Source: Chlorops oryzae (Eukaryota; Arthropoda; Insecta; Diptera; Chloropidae). From it: DNA of 64,000 bases. The notes under the pieces are model-generated. The model was not told the origin of the DNA, did not search any database, and worked only from the letters and a program-made list of their open reading frames with translations. Shown one piece after another: positions 21,201 through 30,542 of the stretch (position 1 is the stretch's first letter; each line of letters starts with the position of its first letter). The stretch spans positions 105,396,227 through 105,460,226 of the forward strand of contig CM035807.1 of the NCBI GenBank assembly GCA_020466095.1, given 5' to 3'. A program made the translations under genes and the position numbers.

Positions 21201-22405
21201 GAACCGGAAAACCGCTTTTATCTGCTGATGAACCGCACCAATAACCGAACCGAAGTTTTTTTTACATATGTTTGAACCGAGCCCAAAACCGAACCCCTTT
21301 TTGTAAAGGTTCAGGGATTCATTTTTGCCTGCAACCATGCACAGTGGTCGCTCCCATAGGCCAAAAATAAAAAATCGAGGTCGATATTCTTAAGTTATTA
21401 GTATCGATACCATCTCTAATATGAGTAAGGTAACCACCACTAAATTTTTATTGTACAAATTTTAACCCTAAATGGTAAAAATTGCGTTAGAAGTGGGAAC
21501 ACGTGCTAAAAAAATTTTTCATTTTGAGAAATTCCCGAACCGATGAACCGACGAACCTAAACCCGGTTCAAAGAAGTATAAAAACCGGTTTGACGAACCA
21601 ATCCAAAAATTCAAACACGGTTCGAACCACCGAACCACCATTTTTCACCCGGTTCACGTCCATGCTTAAAATATAACGAATTATCGAGTTTTTCAATTAA
21701 CGAGAGTCGAGTGTATAAAGAAATTTTGTAGAGAACTCGTGATCACCTTGAATTGAAGAGAGGTTCGAATTATCGCAGGTTTGAATTAACGAGAGTCGAC
21801 TGTATATATACAAAAAACAAAAATTTGTCTTTCGGAGCCATCGTGAAAACCGTAAATCATACTATTCCTTTACAAAAAAAAAAAGAATCGAGTAAAAACA
21901 ATAGGAATATGAATTAACCACATTTTCTTTTTGAATTTCCGCACAGGTCTTTGGTGCCTATTGCTCTTCACGTTGGTTCGAACGGAATCTAAAAGACGAC
22001 AAGGGCAATCGACAGGCCTATTTCGGTACTGGTGAAACTTTCCTCTTCTCTCTTTATCCCGAACGTGCCAAATATCCATGGGTAGGCATTGAAAATGAAA
22101 AAGACTTGGGTCACTCTGCGGAACTTTTTATGGCAGCCGATTCGAAAATGATAACCATCGGTGGCGGGTAAGTCTATTGTTCCTATCTCTCTACTCCTTC
22201 GACATATCTTCTCTTTATATATTGTATATATATATATATATCAAAATATTGAAACGAATTTAGTGAGGGTCAAGCTATTTGGATGGATGAAAATATACGC
22301 TTTGGCAAAACCGATAGCTGCAAGACTTTCAATAATCCACCACTCTGTCCTTCTGGTGATTTCGAGATACGAGTCCTTGAAGTCTATGGCTTCGTGGGTG
22401 CTTAG
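2772..22405 (+). CDS. sky: skywalker (TBC1D24-type TBC/TLDc protein), 3' part
   Basis: This is the orthologue of Drosophila Skywalker and human TBC1D24, a Rab-GAP-like TBC protein with a C-terminal TLDc domain that acts at synaptic vesicles (family knowledge). Exons in order are about 2772-3273 (damaged TBC exon), 16341-16465, 16541-16869, 16940-17111, 20935-21093, 21947-22167 and 22264-22405. Mini-exons at 17501-17530, 18335-18421 and 20237-20293 are optional. The six clean exons join in frame to 382 codons plus TAG. Recognisable pieces are IFMDWCWWILAGLPFQHL of the TBC domain, LFTLWSWLPVR at the start of TLDc, and WVGIENEKDLGHSAELF, IGGGEGQAIW and DTCKTFNNPPLC-like (seen as DSCKTFNNPPLC) within TLDc. 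The 13-kb intron 3274-16340 and the 17112-20934 intron are rich in mobile elements. The initiator exon lies upstream of the window. Confidence 0.93.
3335..3618. repeat. (ATATCA)n microsatellite
   Basis: A 280-bp tract of ATATCA and AATATC units with variable spacing lies right after the donor of the damaged sky exon. The open frame across it (a 93-residue Ile/Tyr/Asn/Ser run) is a by-product of the repeat, not a gene. Confidence 0.93.
6960..7541 (+). mobile_element. Dispersed repeat ending in TATACCC/GGGTATA hairpin
   Basis: The segment carries several GTGGGCGTGGC-like boxes (7003, 7134) and a GACGGACGGACATGTC box near 7393. Then come a TA-rich run and a terminal hairpin, ATATACCC...GGGTATAAAAA, at about 7514-7541. 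The same parts in the reverse order and orientation form the element at 15129-15994, so this is a family with at least two copies here. The ORFs of 116-120 codons across it look incidental. Class is not determined; a non-autonomous element or the tail of a larger retroelement are both possible. The left edge is approximate. Confidence 0.55.
9313..9903. repeat. 17-bp minisatellite TTTAGATCGCAGGGCCC
   Basis: About 34 contiguous copies of a unit TTTAGATC(G/A)CAGGGCCC, with sub-variants TTAAGATCACAGGGCCC in the middle third and some 16-bp units lacking one C. Each unit holds a GATC and usually a GGGCCC palindrome. There are no spacers, so it is not a CRISPR. It lies in the large sky intron. Confidence 0.95.
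11949..14253. mobile_element. Candidate element with CAGTGGGGC inverted ends
   Basis: The left end reads CAGTGGGGCCGCTCCATATA at 11949, and the right end is the inverted CAGTGGGGC...GGTGGTAA at 14253. CAGTGGGG-type termini fit hAT elements, but the flanking 8 bp do not match well, and no transposase frame is seen. Just inside the left end lie GCCACGCCCAC boxes (about 12070-12210) of the GTGGGCGTGGC type. A similar end, CAGTGGTCGCTCCCATA, is found at 21342. The two ends may belong to separate insertions. Confidence 0.35.
15087..16083 (+). mobile_element. CAGTGTA...TACACTG TA-flanked MITE copy, interrupted
   Basis: The left end (TA then CAGTGTAGTCCCTCTCTGCG) at 15085 runs to about 15128. The element resumes at about 15995 (TTTTGGTATGCTTTAGTATT, then GCTTCTCAAA and GGTGTCCGCTTTAGAG) and ends near 16083. 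Homologous copies in the window are 148-160 bp and uninterrupted. The interval between is a second, inserted element. CAG termini with TA target sites fit the pogo/Tc1-mariner group (inference). Confidence 0.7.
15129..15994 (-). mobile_element. Inserted repeat of the TATACCC/GGGTATA family
   Basis: About 866 bp lies inside the MITE copy 15087-16083. The left end holds TTATACCCAACACAATACAC...GGGTATATT, then GACATGTCCGTCTG (15268), then repeated blocks with AAGTGGGCGTGGCA (15545 and 15829) and TACTAGGGTCT (15422 and 15705). The matching parts of 6960-7541 occur in reverse order, so this copy is in the opposite orientation. The two internal blocks (about 15390-15560 and 15670-15850) are themselves a degenerate duplication. 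Confidence 0.65.
16084..16237 (-). mobile_element. CAGTGTA TA-flanked MITE, inverted copy
   Basis: This second copy abuts the first tail to tail. It reads GTGTACTCGCTTAAGAG, then GACACCTACGGGACCGAATA, TCCGCTTAACAGAGGTGTCC, GTGTCCGCAAGGAGAGAG and TACACTG at 16231-16237, with TA after it. Confidence 0.75.
16341..16465 (+). CDS. sky: sky exon, TBC domain continuation
   Basis: The acceptor is TCCATTGCAG and the donor GTAGGT. The first two bases complete a Glu codon split from the upstream exon. The translation is EEEAYHCLAGLVGSKEK, then VFINQTKLLHEVTWKTVM and QIAKKHT, which matches the fly Skywalker TBC region closely. It ends in phase 0. Confidence 0.93.
16541..16869 (+). CDS. sky: sky exon, C-terminal half of TBC domain
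   Basis: The acceptor is TCGATTTTAG and the donor GTATGT. It encodes KSAVTYFQRICPSVKLER, IFMDWCWWILAGLPFQHLV, IMDCFFHEGIKVLYRIALV and onward to KLLHAAFSIRGL. These include the C-terminal TBC helices (W-W-GLPF and EG-KVLYR-AL motifs). It ends after two bases of a Ser codon. The open frame runs on into the intron, but the splice choice keeps the downstream frame. Confidence 0.94.
16940..17111 (+). CDS. sky: sky exon, linker after TBC domain
   Basis: The acceptor is TTTTCCCCCTAG and the donor GTAAGT. It encodes STYISRIFMKTEMLLKSRS, VLNSGSKQLVKSRSSDNLP and TSQSQVNIQMMSHTLTIRE, a basic, Ser-rich linker. It ends in phase 0, so any of the three downstream mini-exons can be included or skipped without a frame change. 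Confidence 0.92.
17501..17530 (+). CDS. sky: sky candidate cassette mini-exon 1 (10 codons)
   Basis: The segment follows CACATTTCAG and precedes GTATGA. It encodes KMYTETCRNL with no frame change and both phases 0. It lies in the intron between the TBC linker exon and the TLDc exons, where fly sky has, as I recall, alternative splicing. It rests on splice signals and frame alone. Confidence 0.6.
18335..18421 (+). CDS. sky: sky candidate cassette exon 2 (29 codons)
   Basis: The segment is preceded by a T-rich tract ending CCCAAAG and followed by GTAAGT. It is open throughout, with phase 0 at both sides: GEKSPGHRAIAMG then VYPIHNLKSQVCPNED. Base composition is clearly richer in G+C than the surrounding intron, as for true coding sequence. 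Confidence 0.72.
18639..19837. mobile_element. TTAA-flanked element with GTGTACAATTA inverted ends
   Basis: The left end TTAA-GTGTACAATTA (18635-18649) and the right end TAATTGTACAC-TTAA (19827-19841) are perfect inverted repeats. The symmetry extends four bases beyond the TTAA (AAGC/GCTT), so the exact boundary is uncertain. The interior of about 1.2 kb has higher G+C than the flanks and no intact reading frame. It also contains a hairpin near 19356-19442 (GAAATGAAAAACTTCATATA and its inverted partner). A piggyBac-like decayed element is one reading. It lies in the sky intron between mini-exons 2 and 3. Confidence 0.5.
20237..20293 (+). CDS. sky: sky candidate cassette mini-exon 3 (19 codons)
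   Basis: The segment follows CATTATAG and precedes GTAAGC. It is open, with phase 0 at both ends, and encodes NFNFTGVQCLANLLQETHF. Its acceptor is weak because the preceding tract is not T-rich. Confidence 0.5.
20935..21093 (+). CDS. sky: sky exon, start of TLDc domain
   Basis: The acceptor is CCATTTCGATTAG and the donor GTGAGA. It encodes LFTLWSWLPVRITMYQPVL, LYTTEEHGCSLTTFYVRVE and QHEPTLMMIKTCNNE. The L-W-W-P-R opening and the HG-SL-FY-E-P-L-IKT pattern are those of TLDc domains. Both ends are in phase 0. Confidence 0.94.
21117..21802. mobile_element. TA-flanked CAGTCGACTCTCG element, interrupted
   Basis: TA-CAGTCGACTCTCGTTAGTTT at 21115 and AATTAACGAGAGTCGAGTG-TA at 21695-21715 are inverted ends of a short element, with pogo/Tc1-mariner type TA sites. 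A further partial copy follows directly, ending TTAACGAGAGTCGACTG-TA at 21804. The first copy is split by the 500-bp element 21165-21664. Confidence 0.72.
21165..21664. mobile_element. hAT-like MITE nested in TA element, 8-bp TSD
   Basis: The ends are CAGGGACGTGAACCGG and the inverted CATGGACGTGAACCGG (15 of 16 match). The exact 8-bp duplication CTTAAAAT lies at 21157-21164 and 21665-21672. The body is exactly 500 bp and repeats GAACCGG/CCGGTTC motifs near both ends. It has no transposase. CAG-type ends with 8-bp duplication are the hallmark of hAT elements. Confidence 0.88.
21947..22167 (+). CDS. sky: sky exon, TLDc core
   Basis: The acceptor is TTTCCGCACAG and the donor GTAAGT. It encodes VFGAYCSSRWFERNLKDDK, FGTGETFLFSLYPERAKYP, WVGIENEKDLGHSAELFMA and ADSKMITIGG. 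The FGAY-S--W and F-GTGE-FLF-L motifs are the TLDc signature. It ends with two bases of a Gly codon. Confidence 0.95.
22264..22405 (+). CDS. sky: sky terminal exon
   Basis: The exon is separated from the previous one by a 96-bp intron ending ACGAATTTAG. It encodes EGQAIWMDENIRFGKTDSC, KTFNNPPLCPSGDFEIRVL and EVYGFVGA, then TAG at 22403-22405. The S-C-TF-N-PLC--F-I--LE-W/YGF end is typical of TLDc domains. Confidence 0.95.
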
Positions 22406-25369
22406 AGAGACACCATCACTATCAGCGGCTGAAAAAAAAACAAACAAAAACAAAAATAAAAAGCTCTTGATCAAGCTAATTCAAAGAGCTAAAATTAAAA
22501 ACTGACGCCCGCCGAAACAGTCTTCTTCCTTAAAAAAAAAAAAACAAACAAAAAGAAAAGATATGAAAAGAAAAAGTAAACCATATAAAAAAAGTAAATC
22601 GATAATTAAGTCTAAAACTTAATTGCCAAATTACTCTGTAAGTGAAAAGACGGCATTTAAATTATGGCGCGAAGCTTTATTGCAGGCGTAAGCAACATAA
22701 GCTGCGATATTTGAAAAGCTTTTGCATTAGCTCAAACGAGAAAAAGATCCAATATATATATATATAATAAATACATATATATGCATACATAATGTAAAAT
22801 AAGCAGTATATAGTAAAATGTGTAATACTCTTCAGAGGGAAAAATTGAAACCCAAATGAAATGCTGCTTAAGAAAATCGCCTGAAGATAACAAGTTGCTA
22901 ATTGTGGCGTTTAAGAACGTGGAAAAATTTCATTATGTCTATTCCAACGTCTAGATTAATCATCATCGACTCACACGTGCACGCAGGCAAACACACACAC
23001 ACACACACTCACGAGCACACGCACACACTCAAACAAACAAAAACGCATAAGTCCCATTTATGTTTGGTTTTCCATTATTATTTCCATATTTCCGCTTTGT
23101 TCAAATCTATCCTATTCAAAAATTAATATTAATTGCGATTATCTCATAAAATCTCTTTTTTTTTTTTTTTTGGTTTTTTGGTTTTTCCGTTTATGTTTCT
23201 GTTTACATTTATCATCCTCTTATCTTATACCCAATTTGCGTATGAACACTATCGAAATTTCTATACACAATAGTCTACAACAAGGACAGTTTTGCAGGCA
23301 ATGAAAGCATTCCGACATTTTAGATCCAAAATTTTATTTAAAAAAAATTAATTTCTATATATTTTTTTTATAGCCATTGCCTGAAAAAATGACCCTACGC
23401 TCAGAACATTTGAAAGAAGTTGAATGTATAAAAATGTTTGATTGAAATTATTAATTTATGATAAGCTGTAATATATATTTTTAATTATTATTTTTTTTTT
23501 ACTATTTTGGACTGATTTCTAAAAAGAAAAAAAAAAAAAAAAAACTGAAGAAAAAAAAATTGTTTTCTTATTGTGTAGCCTATTAGAAAGAAAGTACGCT
23601 TTGAGACTTTGAATGGATTTGTTGCTTTGTTTAATTAATTTAATTTAATACGGGTATATAACATAATTATACGCGAAAAGGTTTTATTTTCATAAACGTA
23701 TTTGTTTATATTCTCAAGCTCAGTGCTTTTAACGAGCTTACTACCTTTTTTTTTCTCTTTTTTTCATACTCTATAAGCATGTTAAATAGACATTAATTAG
23801 ACATTATACAAACTGTTACAATCAAATCATATATCACATACATTTATAGGTGGAATAAATTACAAATTTATTTTATTGCAAAATGAAAATGAAAATTAAA
23901 TTAAATTGAATTAAATTGAATTAAGCAAACATATTCGTCAAGTTCAAGGGCTTGCTAAAATTTTATTGCTCAATCCTTCATTCATTATTAGACTTTCGGT
24001 TTTTGTTTTTCCTTCAGGCTTTAGAGAAACATTTTTCTTTTGATGCTCAGCGAAAATTTATTTCAATTAATGATCTCATAGCTCGTCTTTTCTGAAGCTT
24101 CATACACTTTCCTCCTCCTCCTTCACCTCCTCCTCCACCACGGTTTTTATCTTGAAAAATCTAGTCACTTTGTGTTTCTTAAAACTCTCTCGCAAACCCT
24201 TGAACGTAGCAGCATATTAAAATATATTTATATAAGCTCTATTAATATTGATGTTCAAAACTTTTAATGTGATCGCTCATTATGAAAAAAAAAAAAAAAA
24301 AAAAAAATGCTCTCAAGCACAAAAGAAAAACAAATTTGCAATCTTTATAAATGTAAAAGAAAATTTTGAAGATATATCGTATAATATTTGAAGAAACACA
24401 TTTTTGCAGTAAAAAAAACCGACAGTACTACAACGAATAGATGAACTATTTGAACAAGGCAAAGTTGTGTGGGTAGTTTTGTAAGTCAGAAAACTATTTT
24501 GTGTAATTTTGATGGCTTTTAGCATTCCAACTCGATGTTTTTTAAATCTTTTACTTTCAAATCAAAAAACAATAGAACCTCACATTATTAGGGTATTCAT
24601 TTGTGAATGGGTCGAAAGATACACCATAGAACTATCAGACGATTTTTTCTGTGTCATGCGAGAGAAAAGTTACAAAGCACTGCAAAGAATGAAAATTCTG
24701 TGGAAATATTTCTGCAATCCTCTTTTTCTTAGCGTTTTTTAATCCAATGTATATGAAATTTGTTATTCGACATTGTGTTTGAATTTTGTGTATGTTTGTT
24801 CGTCCGGCTTAAGGTCCCAACACAGGAATAAAACTCATTTATTGAAAAATTTTTAAATTTCATATATATGTATATCATATATTTGTCGATATTTCGGCTC
24901 TCGTTGAGAACCATCCTCCGGAACTGAAAGTAACACGAACAATTAATAAATCCCATTTACAACGGGGTTACGTTCTCAATGGTGAGACGATTTTTTTCTT
25001 ACAGTCCACCCTTCGCTTGGCCTGTCTCTGTCTGTGCTATCACTCAAGTATTATAGGAAGAGTGGGACCTAAAGCTTAACGTCGACTCCGAACAGCAAGG
25101 AAATAATTCTGCAATAATGTTGAAAAAAGAATTTACCCCAAACCTGCAAACAAAATGAATACCCGCAAAATTTGGTTCTATTTGAAGTAATATATAAAAA
25201 AAAAATACCCTCCGAATGGAGATTTATTTCAAAAGTTTTTAAATACTCAATCATTAGCACCAGTGACATTCGATTACGATATCCTTACTTTTCTCGTGTA
25301 TAATAAAAACCATTTAGATCCTTCTTAACTCAAGAAAAAATATTTCAACTTTTCGCCTTGTAGAGTATT

Positions 25370-25401
<32 letters not shown>

Positions 25402-26455
25402 ACAATTTTACTGCAATAAAGGACACAGTTTTTATCTCATAATTAAATGTTGTGTAATTGTTGTGCGCATACAAAAAAAAAATACATAGTCTTAAAAAGA
25501 GGGTTAAGAATTCATTGTCTCTTTAAGTTGTTGATTTGAGAACAGGATTTTTTTGTTTGTTTGTTTGCTTGTTATCTTCGGATTTGTTTATTTTTCTAAG
25601 CGCGTAGCACAAAAAATGCTATTTTGATAGTTTTATTATATGGTCCCAACAGTATTTTAACAGTTAAAATCTTCTTGTTCTTTTGTAAATAATCCCGAAA
25701 TGTTGCATTCAAATTTGGGGACATTCGCACAATTTGTCGCTCGCTCCTTCGGTTTGTCTTTTTTTTTTTAATGGCTTCGTTTTGATTTTATTTTAATTTA
25801 TTTTATTTTATTTTATTTTATTTTATTTTACAAAGACAAAGTCAAATTAGAGCTGAAAAACAATCGAAATCGATGTGAATGCCCCCATTTATTGCGTTGT
25901 TATTGAGAGAATCGATTTATTATTATTATTATTATTATATATTTTTTTTTTATAATCTTGTGTTGTTTGATGGAGAGTTTTATCAATAAATATCTTTTTT
26001 TATTGTTGTTGAGATATTGAGTTTAGCTTGTATGTATGTTAATTTATGTTTATCTATATTAAAAAGGATAAAGAAAAATGAAACCGAAGCATTACAACCA
26101 TACCTACAAACTGTTAGAGTTATCATCGTTTTAAGCGTATTTAATCACAATAAAAAGTCGTAACTTGCTTATGGAATATTTTAATGAACATCAGCACTTT
26201 ATAAGCTATTTAAAGAAAAAAACAAAAAAAAAAAATTCTATATATAAATGTCTATAGGTTAACCATTCAAAATTTACAATAACAAATATTTATAGATATT
26301 TATGTATGTATATTGTTCAAGTAGTTTTTAGGAAGAAAGAAGAAGAAAAAAAAAAAACAAACCATAGTAAAAACAAACAAATTATATAAATGTGTTTTTG
26401 AAGACATAACCGTATATTAAATGCTGATTGTATTGAAATAAAATTGTCTATCATT
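22406..26455 (+). other. Probable long AT-rich 3' UTR of sky / intergenic
   Basis: No coding sequence is supported. The stretch holds many A or T runs, a (CA)n near 22986-23010, a (TTTTA)n run near 25796-25831, a (TTA)n run near 25918-25937 and a Pumilio-like TGTAAATA at 25684. Polyadenylation-type AATAAA hexamers occur at several places, the last being GAAATAAAATTG at about 26434. A long 3' UTR is plausible for a neuronal gene, but its end cannot be fixed without transcripts. Confidence 0.4.
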
Positions 26456-26559
26456 TTATTTTATCCTTTGACGAAGAAATAACTCTTGAATTAAGTCTGG
26501 CACTATTCAGTCCTGCTATGCTTTGCAAGTCCCAGTGCCAGTGCTTATGAAATAATACA

Positions 26560-26804
26560 GGCCAATTCTAAATGAATGTTCCCCCGGGAATGTTTTTTCT
26601 AGAAATTTTTCCATCTCGCGAGTCAGACGCACCAGAACAATGAAGTAAGTGAAGGAAGACTGACTCTTGAGCATGCAGAAAATGGAAGTGTTCCAAATGT
26701 CAATAATAAGTAAGTTCTTTCTCTTCCTATTGTAAATAGAAATGGAGGATTTTTTTTTTCAAATTTGCTGAGAAAAATTCCCAGGAATATTCTCAGAATT
26801 GGGC
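26560..26804. mobile_element. Candidate MITE with GCCAATTCT inverted ends
   Basis: GGCCAATTCTAAATGAATGT (26560) faces the inverted form of GCCCAATTCTGAGAATATTC ending at 26804. The next inner blocks (CCGGGAATGTTTTTTCTAG and the inverted CTGGGAATTTTTCTCAG) also pair. No target-site duplication could be identified. Confidence 0.5.
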
Positions 26805-26809
26805 TAATT

Positions 26810-27160
26810 ATTTTTTATTTTAATTTAATTTTTTTTATTTTTATTATATTTTAATAATTTTTTTTATTTTTATTATTATATTTTAATAATTTTTTTATTT
26901 TATTATTATATTTTAATAATTTTTTTTATTTCTATTATTATATTTTAATAATTTTTTTTTTTTTTTTTATTATTATATTTTAATAATTTTTTTATTTCTA
27001 TTATTATATTTTAATAATTTTTTTATTTTTTATATTATATTTTAATATTTTTTTTATTTTTTTTATTATTATATTTAATTATTTTTTTTATTTTTATTAT
27101 TATTATATTTTAATAATTTTTTTATTTTTATTATTTTTATATTTTAATATTTTTTTTTAT
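26810..27160. repeat. AT minisatellite, about 31-bp units
   Basis: About eleven contiguous units of the form ATTATATTTTAATAATTTTTT with a TTATTTTTATT tail and variable T-run lengths. It lies between two TIR elements. Confidence 0.85.
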
Positions 27161-27169
27161 TCTTATTAA

Positions 27170-27976
27170 GGTAAGTGCACCACGTTAGGTCCACCTAACA
27201 CCTTTTCCATTACAAAGCACAAAGTATTGATGATACAAACCCGATTTTTTTGGTTTTATTTTATTTGATAAATTTTCTATAGAAAAACAAAAAATTCTAC
27301 CAAAAAACACTATCGGAAACGGTCCTAAAATGCGATTTAAACAAACGCCTTTTTGGGCCTTACGAGGAACATGTGTACCTTAAAAGGCGCACTTACTCCT
27401 TGTTTGAGATAATGAACCCAAACCTGCATTAATTATTTTTGTAAGCTTTATAGGTTAATAAATATTATAAAAGCTAGTAAAAAAATTTAAATAACACACA
27501 AAATTCGTTTATTAAAAAAAAAAAAAAACGAAATAAATTACTCGGGTTTTTTTAAATTAATAATTTAAGATTAACCGCAATTTAAGGACTAAAAAGGTAT
27601 AGTTGCCTTTCGTCCTACTCTTTGACCTCAGATCAACTCAAAATATGGTTTCTTAATGTCCGTCGTTGCATTTTTTATGTATGGGCCTTCAAAGGCTTTC
27701 CAAGAAAAAAAAATTTGCAGTTGTATTTTTTACCATAAACATACCTCTGTAGCTTCACAATACAACAAAATTTCTTATTTTAAGAAAGCAGCCCCCACAA
27801 TTTCACTATAAATTATTATTTTTTTAACGTCGCCCATTATAAAAATGTTATTTTTACGCCTCAGTTATCTTAATTTTTTATTTCTACTAAATAACTTCGG
27901 GACATGTTTCAACATGTGCAAGTACAAGAATATTTGATAGTTAAAATGAAAGTGGGCCTTACGTGGTGCACTTACC
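27170..27976. mobile_element. Element with GGTAAGTGCACCACGT inverted ends
   Basis: The ends GGTAAGTGCACCACGTTAGG (27170) and the inverted GGTAAGTGCACCACGTAAGG (27976) match over 25 bp with two differences. The flanks are TTAA on the left (27166-27169) and TTAT on the right, so a TTAA target with one change is the simplest reading (piggyBac-like). The body is 807 bp and no transposase is seen. Confidence 0.75.
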
Positions 27977-28097
27977 TTATTATTACTTATATTTAATTTT
28001 TTTTTTTTTTTTTTGCTTGATTCTAAACAGAAATCGCTTTCTATTCAACTTAATATAGTTTTATCAAGTCACATATTTTCTCCATTTCTAAGGCTAA

Positions 28098-28347
28098 AGC
28101 TGGGATCCCACTGTCTGCGAAAATAGCACAATCTGCGACGGTTATTATCCGGCCAGAAAATTCAAAAATTTCCACGATCACTGTTGAGGATCACATTATC
28201 GTCGCGTATTGTCAAAATGATATCATGAAACAAAAAAATTTGAACAAAAATCGATCACACTTGTCTGCATCAGAGTCGAAAAATTGCGGTCATACTATTA
28301 GCGCATTGATTGCGGCAAAAATCGGCGCAGATAGTGAGATCCCAGCT
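28098..28347. mobile_element. Harbinger-like MITE, TAA target site
   Basis: The ends AGCTGGGATCCCACTGTCTG (28098) and the inverted AGCTGGGATCTCACTATCTG (28347) are flanked by TAA on both sides (28095-28097 and 28348-28350). A 3-bp TWA duplication is the habit of PIF/Harbinger elements. The element is 250 bp with no coding capacity. Confidence 0.75.
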
Positions 28348-29050
28348 TAAGACTTTTATCAATCAAATATTTTTCAAATCAAATATTGTACGGTTTACGA
28401 GATATAGCCATAAGTAAACGGGGAACTTAATTCTCGGTATTATCGACTAACGTAAAAAATTTTCGTCGTTTTAAAGGCAATTTTTTCGATTCTAAAATAA
28501 ATTTAATCGTTATTTCGGATTTCTTTTAGAGAAAGGGGGGTTAATCTGACTCTTGTCTAAATATGACCCCAGCTGTAGCATGAGAATGAAAAGGCTTCTG
28601 ATGGTTTTTTCCAACCCGTAAAACACATATTATGCTGCTGATTTTTAAGCAAATTTTTCCAAATTTTTAATTCATAGGTAAAATTAAAAATTTAGAAATT
28701 TAAAATTTGTTTCTAAATATTATAACTTTTATGTTTTAGAAAAAAATCGGTAATTTATCCTGATTAGGATTTTACTCATAATATTGAAGGTGTTTGATAA
28801 AAGTGTTAAGGGGTTTTAAAGGAAAAATAAAAACTTGAAAAAAAATATAAGGATTCTTAGAAAATCGATTTTTATAGAAAATCAACCGTGTGGAAAAATT
28901 TGCAACATTTTAAAAACATAATTTTTTTGCCTAAATTTTTTCAAATTCGTAAAATTTGTGAATTTGAAAACATATTGAAGGAGCACTTAAAATTTTGTAT
29001 TTTTACCCCCCACAGACTAAAGCTTTACTTAATTGCTAAGGAGACCTTAA

Positions 29051-29772
29051 GGGGGTCTTCTCATTGAGCAACTTTTTTTTTCGACTTTTTTTTTTGCATT
29101 TATTTATAGCTTGGGTAGTTGTGAATATGATTTTTTGAAATTCGAAATAGTTTAGAGATATAGCCTTCTTTGTCGAGCAAGATCTGCGCTAAAACGAGTA
29201 ATTTTTGCGTTGCTTCAAACTTTAAACGCGTTTATCTCGAAACCACGTTTTTCGAACTGGCGGCCATGATATCTCCAGTTCAACTGAACCGATTTTCATG
29301 AAACAAAGTGGAATCGACGCAGAATTGTCACCATTTTCGGGTGAACCTCGACCATAATTTTAAAAAATTTTTTACAATTTTTTTTTACACTAAACTACAA
29401 AAAAAAAAAAGCCCGAAATAGGAGTTTTTTTTTGGATGGCCGCCATTTTGTCAAAAAAAATCACTAAATTAAACTCGAGGTTGACCCGAGAATTACATCT
29501 ATACTGATTATAACCCCGTTTTTTTTCCATTTCGGACGCTCCGGAGACCCGGAATCGTGGCCGCCGTGACGACATCTTTTTTTTTCACCACCAACTTTGA
29601 AGTCTCATTACTTTTTGAACAGCCCACGTATCGAGGCAAAAAAATTTTTTTTATTTACTTTGAACCTTTTGTAATACAATAAATAAAAAAAGTTTTCAAT
29701 TATTCTTTGCGTTTTCAAATAAGAATTTTTTTAAAAAGGGTCCAAAAACGGGTTTTCAATGAGAAGACCCCC
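29051..29772. mobile_element. TTAA-flanked element with GGGGGTCTTCTCATTGA ends
   Basis: A perfect inverted repeat, GGGGGTCTTCTCATTGA, lies at both ends, each bordered by TTAA (29047-29050 and 29773-29776). The body is 722 bp without a transposase. TTAA targets fit piggyBac-like elements. Confidence 0.8.
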
Positions 29773-29776
29773 TTAA

Positions 29777-30542
29777 GTATGCACTGTAATATCGGGCCTA
29801 AATGATTCTAAAATAATCAATATTTAGTAGATTCTTGATGAAAATATTATATTGCAAAAACAAAGGTAATGATATTCTCTTGCTGATGATATGTTAAGTT
29901 CTTTAAGTTCTTATCTTAAGTATCATCGTTTTGAAATTATAGCAGAATTCGACCACTTTCCCCTAATATCATTAATTCTCGATATGAAAATGATTTGAGA
30001 AACAGATTGGAATTCAAATTTGAGAAAAAGAAAATCTCAAACCTTTGACTTGTTTTTGCTGGGAGTGGGAGTGAATATGAAGCAATCAAGTATTTTAATA
30101 CTGTTAAGCAAACATTTTTGATAGAAGTTTTTAGGGGAAAAAACTCCCGGGGAATTTTCACTTAGAATAATCCTGAATGGGAAGTAAAAATAGTCCCCAC
30201 GTTTTATATTTTATTATAGTGATTTTTTGATTATATTTTCTGATCATGAAAACAGTATCGGTTGATTCGAATTTTGATCACAGTGGGAAATCGGATTCTG
30301 TATTAATCATGGTTGTGTTTTCTTCAATAAAGGAGACAAGAAGAATTTTGAATTTTTAAGACATTTTATGATTTACCCATACCCATAAAAGTTTTGTCAG
30401 TCACACAAGTCACCTTGAATGAAATCATTTTCGGATGTTAAATGTTTCTTCTTCTCATCAAAATATATGAAATTTGGCAAAATTCATTTTTGTAGATGAC
30501 GCGATAAATATGTTTTTTTTTTTTTATATTTACACATTTTTA
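29777..30542. other. Intergenic DNA 3' of the first Ly6 gene
   Basis: AT-rich non-coding DNA between the TTAA-flanked element and the stop codon of the 30543-31162 gene. I see no structure beyond short homopolymer runs. Confidence 0.5.

Noticed and set aside
22241..22474. Minus-strand 77-codon open frame
   Set aside because: Antisense to the last sky exon.
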